Shown here piece after piece: positions 22,631 to 34,380 of a stretch of 64,000 bases of DNA. Source of the stretch: Helianthus annuus (Eukaryota; Streptophyta; Magnoliopsida; Asterales; Asteraceae); the NCBI RefSeq assembly GCF_002127325.2, contig NC_035436.2, positions 122,112,771 through 122,176,770 of the forward strand, given 5' to 3'. Under the pieces are notes generated by a model. The model saw nothing but the letters and a program-made list of their open reading frames with translations, did not search any database and was not told where the DNA came from. The first letter of the stretch is position 1. Each line of letters starts with the position of its first letter. The translations under genes were made by a program, and so were the position numbers.

Positions 22631-24267
22631 TTAGTTGGGATATAATCCCACACTTCTTGAGATGTTCATCAAACTCTTGATTAATGTATTCACCACCTCG
22701 ATCAGATCGAAGTGCCTTAATCGTTTCCCTAGTTGATTTTGTACTTCATTTTGGAATTCTTTGAACTTTTCAAAGGTTTCATGTTTAAACTTCATAAGAT
22801 AAACATATCCATATCTACTATAATCATCAGTAAATGTAACGAAGTATCTTTCCCCGTTCCTTGACATAGTCCTGAATGGACCACATACATCATTATGTAT
22901 GAGTCCTAACAGGTCTTTGGCCCTTTCACTAGTTCCGGTAAAAGGGGCCTTAGTCATCTTGCCACTTAGACAACATTCGCATAAATCATAAGTCTCTTGA
23001 CCCGTGGATTCTAGAATCCCTGTGGTCTGGAGCCTCCTCATGCGATTGATGTTAATATGGCCAAGACGACAATGCCAACGATATGTTTGATTAAAGCTAG
23101 TTTTAACACGTTTAGAGGAAAGAGAGCATACAATATTATTTGATCTATTGATAGAAGTATCTATTTCATAGACACCATTGTGAGGCTTAGCCTCAAAATA
23201 GAACACACCATTTAAAAATGCAGAAATGCTACCATTAACAATATCAAAAGCATAATTAAAACCTTGTTCTCTTAAAGCAGAAGTAGAAATAATATTCTTA
23301 GTCAAACTAGGAACATGAAAAACATTGTCTAAAGTAATAAACAACCCAGAAGGTAATTCAAGAATAAATTCTCCAACTGCCTTCACAGCAACATTCTGCC
23401 CGTTCCCAACGTGCAGCTCTAAGTCACCCTGCTTCAGCTTCCTAATCCTTTTTAGTCCCTGGAAATCATTACAAATGTGAAAACCACATCTAGTGTCAAA
23501 CACCCAAGATTTGCTAGAAAAGGAAAATAGATCAATAACATGTATACCTGAGGATTCTCCTATTTGCAGCTTCTTAAGCTTCAACTTGCCTTTTCCCTTG
23601 GATGACTTCTTCTTGGTAATTCTTCCTTCCTTGATCGCCAGCACTGGATTGCCCTTAGTTGGGATGTTTGTCTCAGCAGTTTTTAGCATCTGATGCAACT
23701 CTGGGATCGTTCTTTCCCACCCATTCATGTTATAGTTCAAAACGAATTGATGATATGAATTGGGTAGCGAGTTAAGGATCACATCCGTAGCTAACTCATT
23801 ACTAAGGGGTGCATTCAGACGCTCCAGTTGATCAACGAAAGACTTCATTTTCAATACATGAGAACTGACCGAAGTACCTTCCTGCATGCGACATGTAATG
23901 AGAGATCTCATCACCTCAAAACGCTCATGACGAGCTTGCTGCTGAAACATGTTTTTCAGCTGCTCACTCATCTCATATGCTTCCAAGTTTTCTAGATTCT
24001 TCTGAAGTTCTGGAATCATCATAGCAAGCATAAGACATGTCACATCTTGGGAATCATCAACATGTTTTCCCATGTCCTACGGGCTGCACCCGTATTAGCA
24101 GCAGGTGCTTCGGGAATTGGTCCTTCAAGGACATAAGCCTTTTTCTCCACCCTGAGAACAATTTTCAGGTTGCGGTACCAATCCATGAAGTTAGAATTAT
24201 CAAGTTTAGCATTTTCAAGGATGGACTTAAGCGAGAATTTGGTGTTATCAGAATTGTTTGTAGACAT
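22631..24267 (-). pseudogene. Nested copia gag, protease and integrase core
   Basis: The gag start is a real ATG at 24267 (MSTNNSDN, then LDNSNFMDWYRNLKIVL). Reading shifts near 24050-24073 into the 480-codon frame 22631-24073. This holds the rest of gag (HVLKMKSFVDQLERL, then NSLPNSYHQFVLNYNMNG), protease region SWVFDTRCGFHICND, pre-integrase WHCRLGHININRM, and integrase FVTFTDDYSRYGYVYLM. Two defects stand out. No CCHC zinc knuckle exists between the basic KGKGKLKLKK stretch and the protease. The protease triad Asp-Thr/Ser-Gly reads Asp-Thr-Arg. The frame fails inside the integrase core. Confidence 0.85.
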
Positions 24268-25765
24268 CTGTAGAATTTAGAAGAAAATTTTATTAGTCAT
24301 TTTCATGCATTAACCTAATTCAATTTTGACCCAAGATATACAAAATTTTAGGAATTAGGATGAGATCCCATCTCCCCATAACTTAGTGAATGGACTTAGC
24401 ACTCTTCACTGGCACAGATTGAAGGGTAGGTGACGATCACCAATTGTGTCAACTACACAATTCTCGGTTTGGGGTCGCATGACGAGTGTTGTCAAGCATT
24501 GGTACGTTAACCCCTACTACACCCACTTTCACAACCGTAGAAGACGAATGCAGGGTAAACACTAACATTCGCTCTCGTGTCGCAAAAATGATATTTGTCC
24601 TCAAATCAGAACTGTAGCCCAGCCCATGTAAGCATGGAAATCGCGGAACTACCCCTAACCAAAACCGTAGGCCTGGATGCAGGGTAAACACTAGCACCAG
24701 GGGTTCGGATAGATCAGTTCGGGTGTTCTTAATTTAGGTTGGCGTAGAATATTGATTTAGTTTGGGTTATATTTTAAAATTACCAGTTCGGGTCGTTTTA
24801 AAATACTTGTACGGCCTATGGCATGAACATAGGCTATACAATTCCTTTGTAAAAATCAATTTTACGTTTTAATTTATGACGACTTGAAACACCTTTCAAT
24901 CACTCGACCGATTAATTTTAAATACCCTATTTAATCTAAGTTGGTCGTGTCGCAAATTTATTTTAATTAATAACTTTTATGAATTACGGTTTTCAAATTA
25001 ACTTTTAATTTTTGTAAAACCAATTTTGATTTTTGTATTTTAAAATAAACTGTTTATTTAATTACCTATCCAATACTTAATAAACCTTTTATTAAATTGT
25101 CGTTTTAATGATCGTGTATTAGTTATTAATTTTATGGCGTAATAAACATCTCATTGCAAAACGCACAATAAAATAAATAAATATGCAATTCCGGGTTCAG
25201 AATATGTTTGGTTAGTTCGAGCCCAAGAACATGAACCGAGGCTATTAAGTCTAGTACAAACCGTTTTGTACTCCCACTTAATCTTAGATCCAATCCAAAT
25301 AAAAAAAACTTTAATATAAAGAAAACTTAAATTTCCTTTAAATATTCTAAACGAAAAGTCAAAACAAAATTTATAACTTTATTTTCAAGATAAAGTTTGT
25401 TACAACTTAGACTTTATTAATTTAAGTTTGATGATATTAAAATCATTATTTTAATATTTCATATTTTCTTTAATTTAACGCGCGTAGCTCCGAAATCTAA
25501 TTTAGTACGCATGTTATAAAAATAAGTCTTTACCCGGATTTGCATCGCACGATCATTAAGCTAAACGAAATAGATTAAGGCCAAGTATTTTGTCAAAGAG
25601 GACTTTGACAAGTGTTCATGTTTGGCCTTAATAAAGCTTGCCTATAACTATTATACGTGACAGGTTCCTATGCCAAATCTACTCGATTTTAAGCATGCAA
25701 TCCTATAACTATTTTATAGATCTATAAACACTGTTGGAATTTTAACCTACTTTGATTTGTAAGGT
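24268..25765 (-). other. Nested copia 5' leader
   Basis: A 1.5-kb AT-rich untranslated leader between the primer site and gag. It contains a partial direct duplication: CGAATGCAGGGTAAACACTA near 24545 and GGATGCAGGGTAAACACTAG near 24674. No coding signature. Confidence 0.6.
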
Positions 25766-25778
25766 GGCTCTGATACCA
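25766..25778 (-). other. Primer-binding site of nested copia (Met-tRNA)
   Basis: Minus-strand TGGTATCAGAGCC lies one base inside the 5' LTR and matches the initiator Met-tRNA 3' end. Confidence 0.92.
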
Positions 25779-25779
25779 C

Positions 25780-26392
25780 TGTTGGAATTTTCGTATAACT
25801 TTTAGAAAATAATTTTTAGTCAATTTGTCAAACAAACTGAACGCAGCGGAAAACATGTACACGAGGTTCGGTTCTAAACCGTTTCCACCAGTGATCTCAT
25901 TACAATCAAAATAAGTTAAAATAAAATAAAGAATCGTGACATCCAAGAAAGACACCTTGGTTCAACGAACGATCTCGCTAGATGATCGTTGACCACGAAA
26001 TCAGATTTATTTGTTTGAAACGATTTCAAACAAAACCTTTAAACTAGAGAAATAAAGTTCAAAAACTTTACTTACCTTTTTGCGTAATAAAAAACAAACA
26101 AGAAGCTTTATGTATAGAAATTGGATTGCCTTTTATTTTCCTTCTTGAGCCGTCGTAAGCAACAAAAAATATCAGCAGCCCCTTTTTGTTTTATATGGAG
26201 ATTAATATATGGAGATGAATTGCAACTCCCTTTGCATATCTCACGAAAGTGATAATCATAGTAAAATTAAAAGATCTACCTATATCTTTTATTTTAAAAC
26301 CAAAGATAAAGGAATTGTGATCTAATCATAACTCCTCTATAATTCTCTCATAATTAAAACAATTATCTCTCTTTTTAATTATCTAAATAATT

Positions 26393-26429
<37 letters not shown>

Positions 26430-26656
26430 TTATTATCTGATATTAATTATAATTAACAAATTAATTATAATATTAATCCGGCTCTCCGTAATTATTCTAA
26501 ATAATTACATGTTTCTTTCATTACGCTTATTATTTCGTGATCCGGTGATTAACGATTAAATACCGTTACATGTTCGTTGCCCAAAGTGTAACTCTTTGGG
26601 TCGTACCTTGACGACAACATTGAATTATAATCGACAATTGAACATTATATCCAACA
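25780..26656 (-). repeat. 5' LTR of nested copia
   Basis: 877 bp, pairs with 18679-19564. The perfect ATCTC duplication follows directly. Confidence 0.93.
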
Positions 26657-26886
26657 ATCTCGACTCATAATGAGGTCTCGAGTCATAACCACGGTCTCGA
26701 GTCGTGACCATGGTCTCGAGTTGTGAAGATTTAAGCCCCTAGTCGAAACCTCAGTGGTCTCGAGTCGAGACCTTATGGTCTCGAGTCGAAATCGTTGTCT
26801 CGAGTTGTAAATATTTGAGCACATTTATGATTTTGAGTCGAGACCTTGTGGTCTCGAGTCGAGATCTTGGTCTCGGCTCGTTAGAA
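26657..26886 (-). repeat. TCTCGAGTC-rich repeat tract, right part
   Basis: Continuation of the tract left of the nested element. It has many copies of GGTCTCGAGTCG/AGACC, spaced about 15-30 bp. Its first five bases ATCTC are the right target duplication of the nested element. Confidence 0.85.
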
Positions 26887-27408
26887 GGGATCTCGAAACT
26901 TCCTGTTAACAGCTGTGAATGTGAAAACATAACTGAAAATTCGAAATTTAAGAGATTTTTTGATAGTGTTTCCTGTTTTAATGATGATCTAATTTTATCA
27001 AATATTTCGAAAAATTATAACTGTATATCTTTTAACATTTTTCGAATAAACTTAAAAGATAAAATTGGATCAAACATGGAAAAACACTCATCAATCCTAA
27101 ATACATTCCAAAACATAACGGATTTTTTCGAGTTTCCTAAGAACATGATGAACCCTAAAAAATAAAATATGAATTCTGGAACCCGAAACCTGAATTTTAA
27201 TAGTTTCTAAACAGATTTTGTTCAAAACATAACCCAGTTAAATTCGAGTGAACATATAATTAACCCTTTTTCCGAAAACAGTGATCTCGAGTGGTTATAT
27301 TCGACTCTAAACCGGCTGTTAAATTCATAAGATTTTCAAAATTTCCGTTTTCCAGATTTCTATCCCAGAATTGATGGATACGAAAACAGAACTGACTAAT
27401 CAACATAT
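26887..27408 (-). other. Outer copia leader, part next to primer site
   Basis: AT-rich, non-coding leader. The 116-codon plus-strand frame spanning its start (26815-27165) is antisense to the element and has no recognisable domain. Confidence 0.55.
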
Positions 27409-27420
27409 GCTCTGATACCA
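27409..27420 (-). other. Primer-binding site of outer copia (Met-tRNA)
   Basis: Minus-strand TGGTATCAGAGC, complementary to the 3' end of plant initiator Met-tRNA, lies two bases inside the 5' LTR. Confidence 0.9.
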
Positions 27421-27422
27421 CA

Positions 27423-27871
27423 TGTTGGTTCAGTTCTGTTTAAACATAATGGAAAACATGAAAACATAACTGTTACAGCAGACAATGCAGTGGAGAATCC
27501 AGTGATAGATGATGCCATCGAGTTCGACATAGATGTCAGTGTAATCTGGTTCCTCCTTAGGGTGCTGACTGATGATGGTGATTATGAAAACCGACAAGGG
27601 AATCGGTTATGGAGATGGAGGTCGAATTCTGATGATGTTATGCTTATGGGGTATGTCTAATTATGTAACTGTCTAACCCCTTAACCTCCACACATAAGTC
27701 TCCTTATATAAGCACCCAGGAGGAAACCTAATTAGTTAATAAGGGTAATACGGTCCATCAACAATTACCAACTAATTATTTAATAGGTTATTATATATTT
27801 TGATCTATATTATGTAAATGATTATAATGGCTATAGATTAAATATTAATACATAATATATTTAATCTTACA
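27423..27871 (-). repeat. 5' LTR of outer copia element
   Basis: 449 bp, TG...CA-bounded, nearly identical to 13150-13596. In minus orientation this is the copy that would drive transcription. Confidence 0.92.
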
Positions 27872-28157
27872 CATGCTGGTTTGAAACGAGTAGATTTCTA
27901 AACACACGGCTTGAAATTAGTAGAAAAACATAGGGTTTGAACTTCCAAAACATCAACTAATTACGTGGTAAGTCTTTACGATTTTTTCAAATATATGTAA
28001 CATATATACAACTAGTAAGATTCCCTCGTACTACGCGGCGAGAATTCGATCGGTAGTGGTTCAGTTGGTTACGATATTGGCTTTCGCTATAGCAATCGAA
28101 AAAGAAATCCAAAAGTTGTAGTCGTGATATGTCCAAAGGATATCAACACATGCTTGA
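27872..28157. other. Short spacer between copia and Athila-type elements
   Basis: Non-coding. It should be the continuation of the sequence interrupted by the copia element. It shows no chromovirus pol sequence, which matters for the flank mismatch of the Athila-type element. Confidence 0.6.
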
Positions 28158-29831
28158 TGATGTGCGTTAGGTGTAATATATTTTTGATGAGTATTTAAGC
28201 CCCTTTTTTACACTTTTAGCCAAGTTTTAAATTTATAAAACACGATATTCACTAACACTAAACACACATATGGGCAAGTGCACCCATCGTGGACGTAGTA
28301 TAGTGTTGGTAAGATACCGAGGTCGTCCAAGGACACAAGAGCTTTTAGTACCGGTTTATCCTCAACGCCTAATTAAATCAAAAAGTGAGAAAAATGTTTT
28401 AAACTAAGAAAAATAAAAACTAACTAAATGCTGAAAAATAAAAATAAAATAAAAACAGATAGACAAGATGAATCACTTGGATCCGACATGTGTATTAGTA
28501 TAACCTTTGATTATTTTCGCACTTTTGCACTTGTTTAAGAGATTATCTTAGTTATTGTAGTAGGCCCCTCTTTTGAAGGCGACGTTACCCTCAACCCAGT
28601 AGTTTGAGTCAGCAAGGATACAATCCTAAAGGGTCGGATTATTGAAAGATAATGAATTAAGTTATTAATGCAAATTGTGGTAGGCCCCGCTTTTGGCGGT
28701 GACGTTACCCTCGGCTAAGTAGTCTGAGTCAGCAGGGATACAGTCCTAAATAGCCGGGTTATAGTATTAATAGTAGTTAACTTATGAGGGGGTCAAAGAG
28801 TTTGGATCCCCACCATCCAATACCTATGGGCATTGAAGGAGATCCTACTAAAATTGACCCAGGTCCCAAGCAGGACCTCTAAACGCTGAACAAGGGCAAG
28901 ACCCTTACCAAACCGTTCCCTTAACCCCCGACCAGGTAGCCAACATACCTCCATATAGACCGTGGAGATATGAATGGTGAAAATCTTTTATTTTATATAG
29001 ACAGTAAAATAATGCCAAGACACCACGGACAAACGATAAGGAAAGATCACCTTCAACATAAGTAACTAGTTATTAAAGTCATTAATACAAAACCAAATAA
29101 AAAGTGCAAAAGATTAAAAATAAAAAGTATTATACTAAACACTTGTCTTCACCAAGTGATGTAAGAGACTTAGGCAAACATGGCCTTGATTGTCAAGAAC
29201 TCTTACTATCAATCTTGGATCCCGAGACGACTCACACACTCTACGATGGACAATGGATGATGGTGGTGGATGATGGTGTTATGGTGGTGATGGGTGGTGG
29301 ATGAAGTGTGAGAGAGGTGGTGTGCCAAGGGATGAGAGAGAATGGAACCAAGCTCCTCTATTTATAGGCTGAACAGAAGGCTGGACACGGCCCCGTGCCC
29401 GTCTGACATTCTCTCTCTTCATTAATTGTAATTCGCAATTACAATTAATGCGCCTGCTGTACTTTCACCACGCCCCCGTGCCCGCTGGACACGGCCCCGT
29501 GGTGGGCAATGGAAGCTTCTACTGGTTTGTCTTTTCTGCTGCTTCCTGGGCACGCCCCCGTGTTCGCTGGACACGGGGCGTGTTCAGACTCTGTTTTCTC
29601 TACTTTGCCTTGGGAGGTGCCGTTGAGGGTCCGGGCAGTCTACTTTTGTTCCTTTTCTTGTATTTATGCTAGAATTAGTTGTCTTTTTGCTTCTTTTGTG
29701 ATTTTGAGCTCATTTCATCCTGAAAATACAAAAGGAAGACAAAAACACTCTTTTTCCAACATTAGTACTTAAAAAGGGTTAGTTTTATGCCTTAATTGAT
29801 GTGATTTATATGTTGCATTTTACACACATCA
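28158..29831 (-). repeat. 3' LTR of Athila-type element
   Basis: Differs from the right LTR by about nine substitutions and the loss of one 21-bp unit near 29390. Short plus-strand frames inside it (e.g. 29104-29304) recur in the other LTR and are not genes. Minus-sense TATA box at about 29357-29366. Confidence 0.92.
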
Positions 29832-29847
29832 AATACCCCCACACTTG
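29832..29847 (-). other. Polypurine tract of Athila-type element
   Basis: Minus-strand AAGTGTGGGGGTATT abuts the 3' LTR. Confidence 0.8.
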
Positions 29848-31729
29848 AACTTTTGCTTGTCCTCAAGCAAAACTCTTTAAATGTGGCTTACACTCCCAAA
29901 TGGAATAGGTAGAAGAGAAGTTTTTTTAGCTTGTCCTAGAGTGTCGGGAATCCAAGGTCTTTGTAAGTTTTATTTTTATTTATTTACAATCCTATTCGTT
30001 ATGATTTATTTTGAACGTTTCATAAGATAAATTACTTATTTGGGCATAGCATGCCTTATTAAAATTCCATTTATATACAAGTTCACATACCTCACGGGGG
30101 ATCACTCAACACTCGGCCGAAGGTGTATATTTTAGTGAATCACTCGAGAGCGGCATGGAACTTACGCCTTCCATAGGCTTGCCAAGCAATCAATCCTCCT
30201 CCTTTTTAACTTTTTACCTTTGTAAATATCAAGAGGACTTTTGGGTGAAGGGTTAGGCTTGGGTTAAAGGTGGGTGGTTGGGTTAGTGGTTAGTAAAAAG
30301 GGCGAAAATCGTAAAAAGCGTCGGTTTTCGTAAAATACCTTGTTTTTAGCGACTTTTTATTTTGAAGTATTTCTCCAAACAAGCTTTTATATAGCTTTTG
30401 TTTGTTTTTGACTTCATCATTTTTTTTAAGTAAGGCGAGTTTACGAAAAACCGAGCTTGTTACTAAAATAAAGGGTGAAAAATAAAAAGGTTTTTGGTGG
30501 GTAAAAAGGGTTTTTGGGGTAATGAAATGAAAGGTTTAGGCTCAAAGGGGCTATCTAGGGGGATTTTGGGTAGGTGAGAAAAAAAATGAAAATAATGGTT
30601 TTGAAAGAAAAATTGGTTAGTCCTAATGCCTCTATCATTTACTTACTTGGGTTTAAGTTGGTAAGGACCGGGAATGTATCGTCGTGGCAAGTTCTAGATT
30701 TGTAAGAACCAAGCGGTTATTCACACAAGAAACGAAAAATGAGCATTTAGTCTAAATATGTATATTTTTATGCTCAATAAAGGCTCAAAACTCACTTTTG
30801 TGGGAATGGGTTTTTAATGTGATCAAGTATATATAATCGAATTTTTAACTAGACTTGTTATGCCGTTTCATAATTTTCTTATGTTGGTTCTTTGTTATCA
30901 CGACGCTATCGGTTGTAAACTTGTAAAAATATAACCTTTTTAGAACTTGTTATTCCCAACTTAAACTAAGACAAGTAAATAAAAAAAAAGAAAAAGTTTT
31001 TTTTTTTTTTTTTTGAAAAAAAATTGGGGTGTTTAGCGGTTCCAATAGAGTTTTGTGTAAGGCTTGTGTTTAGGATTTTGCAAAATTTCAAGGTTTTAGC
31101 ATCCCCCCACACTTAAATTACACATTGTCCTCAATGTGTCCAAAAATAAAGTTTTTGGTTGATTAGAATGTGTAAAAGTGGGTTTAAAAAGCAAAGGTTT
31201 ATGTTACTGGCAGTCTGGACACGACCCCGTGTCCACTGGACACGGCCCCGTGGTGAACTGCCAGTAACGAAAACTTACAGAAGATGAACACGGGGGCGTG
31301 TCGGCTGGACACGGCCTCGTGTCTGGCAAAAAATTGCAGGTCAGTAGCCAAACAGCAGTTCTGGGAGACGAACACGGGGGCGTGTCAGCTGGACACGTCC
31401 CTGTGTGGACAGTCTGTTAGTCTGAAAAATAGGTTTTTTCTCCCGGTTTCTCCATCCTGGGGCTGCAAGTGCTAATGTTTAGCACTCTAACCCTTGCATT
31501 GCACCTGCTTAATCACTCAATACCAACCAAACAAGCACAAACCATCCTAAATTACCATCGTCAAGCATCATCCAAACATAAAGTAAAAATAAAACAAAGA
31601 TAAAAAGAAATAGTTAGGGAAAGTAAATTGTTCGACAAATGGCACGCAGGCCATGAATTGTTTGATAGATAGAAGGGCACTTAAACCTGTGGGCTCATCA
31701 CCAACCAGCCCCTTGTTCCTCCAAGCCTC
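29848..31729 (-). other. Athila-type element, 3' untranslated region
   Basis: 1.9 kb between the downstream ORF and the polypurine tract. AT-rich with a T run at ~30995-31013. Paired CACGGGGGCGTG / CACGGCCCCGTG boxes lie at 31205-31400. No coding signature. Confidence 0.6.
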
Positions 31730-32887
31730 CTACTCCATGTCTTCATCACTACCATCACCTCCGCCCCCATGCCTCGCCATGTACTCCCGGATGCTACCGA
31801 TATCATCTTGTATATCGTTAACGTTGCGCTCGATAGCTCCAACCCGGTGGTATGTGTTGTTGGCGAGGTTGTAGGTGTTCCTGGTGCACATAAGGTTTTC
31901 CTGCAAAAGATCATGCAAACTTTGAAAGTTAGGAAAACCGCCTCCTTGAGAGGAGGATTGACCCGGATCGCCTTGGGGTGGGTACTGAAAATGGGGAGGT
32001 GGTGCATGAAGAACTAGAGCCTCCTGCGGGTTCCATGCATAGCCTTGCGTCCTTTGAAAGCTCACCGTCCCGTCCTCCGCTTCATAAAGCAAGTTCATGG
32101 CTCGGCAAATGTGGTAATCGACCCGTCCCGACCATGGACTTCTTTCAAAGGACCTTGGGATATTCGTGAAGTGCTTGAAAAGACGGTACACCCATCCCCC
32201 GAAGAAGATTGGTGTAGGAGCATGAGCAAGGCGGTTTAGGTGCATGTTTCGCAGTAGGAGGTACGGAACATCGAGAGGCTTCTGGTTATGGATGCAGTGA
32301 AGGACAACCAAATCTTTCAACCCAACAACGCCACTACTGTCGTGGCGTTGGTTCAGCGAGTACGTGAGGAGCCTGTGGATGTAGCGGTATAGTGGGTCCC
32401 TCAGTTTGGTGCTTTTGGTGCTGCTTGGGTTGTAGATCCCTTCACCTATTTGAGCCCATGCGGCTTGGTGTTCAGTTGCATCCAAGTCTCGTAATCCCCC
32501 AGTATTCTCTTCATTCCCCGCTTCCTCATCACTGTATAGCCCTATGATAGATCCAAACTGTGCCATGGAGGTTGTGAACGTGGTCCCTCCACATCGGAAT
32601 GTGACCGCCTCATGGTCAAACGGTTCACATCTCGAGTTGAAAATGAAGGTGCTGTAGAACTCCATCGTGCATTGATGTACCGACCGTAGTCGGGTGGTCA
32701 ATGCGACATGCAGTGGACCCTTCACAATGTTGTTGAAGCGGTCAAGTTGATTCACCATGGTTAGCAAGTCGGTACACGCCCGCCTTGGGTACTCTTCCGG
32801 TCTTGTTTGTAGAACCTCGTATCGTGCCCTAGCGTCCAGTTCACTTGCGTTAAACCTTGTGAATTTAGACATCTGAAAAGAATACAT
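31730..32887 (-). CDS. Athila-type ORF downstream of pol (function unknown)
   Basis: An uninterrupted 385-codon ORF with an ATG at 32887 (a second Met at 32872, MSKFTRFNASELDAR, may be used instead). It lies downstream of pol in the same sense, where Athila-lineage elements carry their extra, so-called envelope-like ORF. I see no signal peptide or transmembrane segment, so an envelope role is not supported. Visible features: an N-terminal globular region with FIFNSRCEPFDHEAVTFRCGG and FGSIIGLYSDEE, a middle YRYIHRLLTYSLNQRHDSSGVV, a Pro/Gln/Gly linker around 290-320 and a C-terminal helical segment, AIERNVNDIQDDIGSIREYM, before an acidic end. It resembles the plant Athila ORF1 protein family (from memory, not searched). 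It is intact although pol has a stop. Confidence 0.75.
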   Translation of the reverse strand: MYSFQMSKFTRFNASELDARARYEVLQTRPEEYPRRACTDLLTMVNQLDRFNNIVKGPLHVALTTRLRSVHQCTMEFYSTFIFNSRCEPFDHEAVTFRCGGTTFTTSMAQFGSIIGLYSDEEAGNEENTGGLRDLDATEHQAAWAQIGEGIYNPSSTKSTKLRDPLYRYIHRLLTYSLNQRHDSSGVVGLKDLVVLHCIHNQKPLDVPYLLLRNMHLNRLAHAPTPIFFGGWVYRLFKHFTNIPRSFERSPWSGRVDYHICRAMNLLYEAEDGTVSFQRTQGYAWNPQEALVLHAPPPHFQYPPQGDPGQSSSQGGGFPNFQSLHDLLQENLMCTRNTYNLANNTYHRVGAIERNVNDIQDDIGSIREYMARHGGGGDGSDEDME

Positions 32888-33667
32888 AAAAAGTTAGTAC
32901 GAAACAAGGAAAATCAGAGTGAAACTGCAAACAGTGGGCTGGACACGGCCCCGTGTTCAGCGGACACGGCCCCGTGTCCAGGCGTCTGTAACCCAAAAAT
33001 TCCATTTTTCGTCTCGGTTTCGAAAACCTGAAAAATTTTTAGCCCAATAGTAGCGGTTTCCCCCGAAAATGAAACCCTAAGTGTCATTTTTCCCAAAACA
33101 AACCGTTTACCCTTTCAATTTCGTGTTTTTCGGTTCAAGAACAAGGGTTTGGGGTTTTAGTTGGAAATCGGACAAATCTATCAACAATACATGCTTATTT
33201 ACTTTCTACTACTCTAATCTAAACTACTACTAACAAATTTCATCAAAAAGTTTGAGTTCGATCTGGATGAACATGAAGAACCCTAGATTTTTCCCCAATT
33301 TTTGATGTTTTAACTACATGCAAGTAACTAATCTAACTACTAAAGAGGATAGAATCATACCTTGACGTTGTTAGATTCGGTGGTAAAGTTGAAAAACTGC
33401 AGAAAATCGCCTCAAACCAGAGCGTTTTCGGCTAAACGGGGCGTGTGGAATGGTGCAACTGATAGGAAAAGATGGTTTTATCCCGACAGTTGCCTCGACA
33501 CGGCCCCGTGCCGAGCAAAGTTTAAAATTTTTTTTTTGTATGTGCTCGTGTGCATGCCCCTTATTTCCGAAAAATGATTAGAAGATTTACCGGTTTTTAA
33601 ACGTACACTTACCTGTAACATGTCGGGTATGAGTTTATTCGTTAACCGTTTGAAGTGAGATCTCCTC
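32888..33667 (-). other. Athila-type element, spacer between pol and downstream ORF
   Basis: Contains the natural end of pol: reading through the chromovirus insertion site, a TAA at 33635-33637 closes the frame nine codons after the target site. Also contains GC box pairs near 32940-32985 and 33490. Otherwise non-coding. Confidence 0.6.
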
Positions 33668-34180
33668 TGTCACACCCCCAGAATCCACCTGCGGAGTACC
33701 ACCGCTTGGAGGCGTGACATGACCAGGATCAAGCCACCAATCATATTGAACATGTAGTTAAATAGTAAAAGTTATCCATCAATACGAAAGGTGTTTATCA
33801 AAACCAATATCAGTATATGTAGCGGAAGCATTAAAGCAAAAACCCATTCTTGAGTAATAAATATTTGAAACGTCATAAGTGTTTAATAAGTAATCACGAT
33901 CCAATTGCCCACAACGACCTGCTCCTCCTTGTGCAAGCTCCATTAGTACCTAAGTTCCTGCAAGGCATGTAGCAGAGAGTCAACAACTAGTTGAGCGAGT
34001 TCACAGAAAGTAAATGCGTAACAGTAAGTTCATGAGTATCAAGTGGCTCTACTGGGCCGTTAGTACGTTCTATTGATGGGGGCTTCCCATGTTGTATAAT
34101 CCACTAGACTACTCGTAACCATATGTGTTCTTCACAATCCGAGAACAGTAGTAAGTATAAGTTCACGTAGGTCTTACGTG

Positions 34181-34380
34181 AGTATCCTTCACATCCGAGG
34201 ATAGTAATGAGTATAAGTATCCTTCACAACCGAGGATAGTGATCAGTATAAGTATCCTTCACAACCGAGGATAGTGATCAGTATAAGTATCCTTCACAAC
34301 CGAGGATAGTGATCAGTATAAGTATCCTTCACAACCGAGGATAGTGATCAGTATAAGTATCCTTCACAACCGAGGATAGT
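34181..34380. repeat. 35-bp minisatellite, six units
   Basis: Unit GTATAAGTATCCTTCACAAC + CGAGGATAGTGATCA. First and last units diverge slightly. The same number of units occurs in the partner LTR (41196-41395). Confidence 0.95.

Larger units (their letters stand above)
18679..26656 (-). mobile_element. Ty1-copia LTR retrotransposon (nested)
   Basis: LTRs 18679-19564 (886 bp) and 25780-26656 (877 bp) run from TGTTGGAATTTTCG to ATATCCAACA. A perfect 5-bp target duplication ATCTC (18674-18678 and 26657-26661) lies inside the outer element's leader. The right LTR is the 5' LTR in minus sense. A Met-tRNA primer site and a polypurine tract sit at the proper inner edges. The LTRs differ by about ten substitutions plus a variable AT microsatellite. 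Gag-pol is broken by several frameshifts, has lost its zinc knuckle and has a substituted protease motif, so the copy is not autonomous. Confidence 0.95.
13150..27871 (-). mobile_element. Ty1-copia LTR retrotransposon (outer), interrupted by a second copia
   Basis: LTRs of 447 and 449 bp (13150-13596 and 27423-27871) begin TGTTGG and end TTACA. They are flanked by CGTGC (13145-13149) and CATGC (27872-27876), a 5-bp target duplication with one mismatch. On the minus strand the order is 5' LTR (right), Met-tRNA primer site, long leader, gag, protease, integrase, reverse transcriptase, RNase H, polypurine tract, 3' LTR (left). This gene order defines copia. The nested element 18679-26656 sits in the leader; without it the element is about 6.7 kb. 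By eye the LTRs differ at about five substitutions and one 2-base indel. The coding region is decayed. Confidence 0.92.

Noticed and set aside
26815..27165. 116-codon plus-strand ORF as a host gene
   Set aside because: Lies in the copia leader, antisense to the element, with AT-rich composition and no recognisable domain.
29104..29304. Plus-strand ORF repeated at 49115-49315
   Set aside because: Lies inside both LTRs of the Athila-type element and is antisense to it; duplication reflects LTR identity, not a gene family.
31730..32887. Retroviral envelope gene
   Set aside because: Correct position, but no signal peptide, transmembrane helix or cleavage-site pattern is visible.
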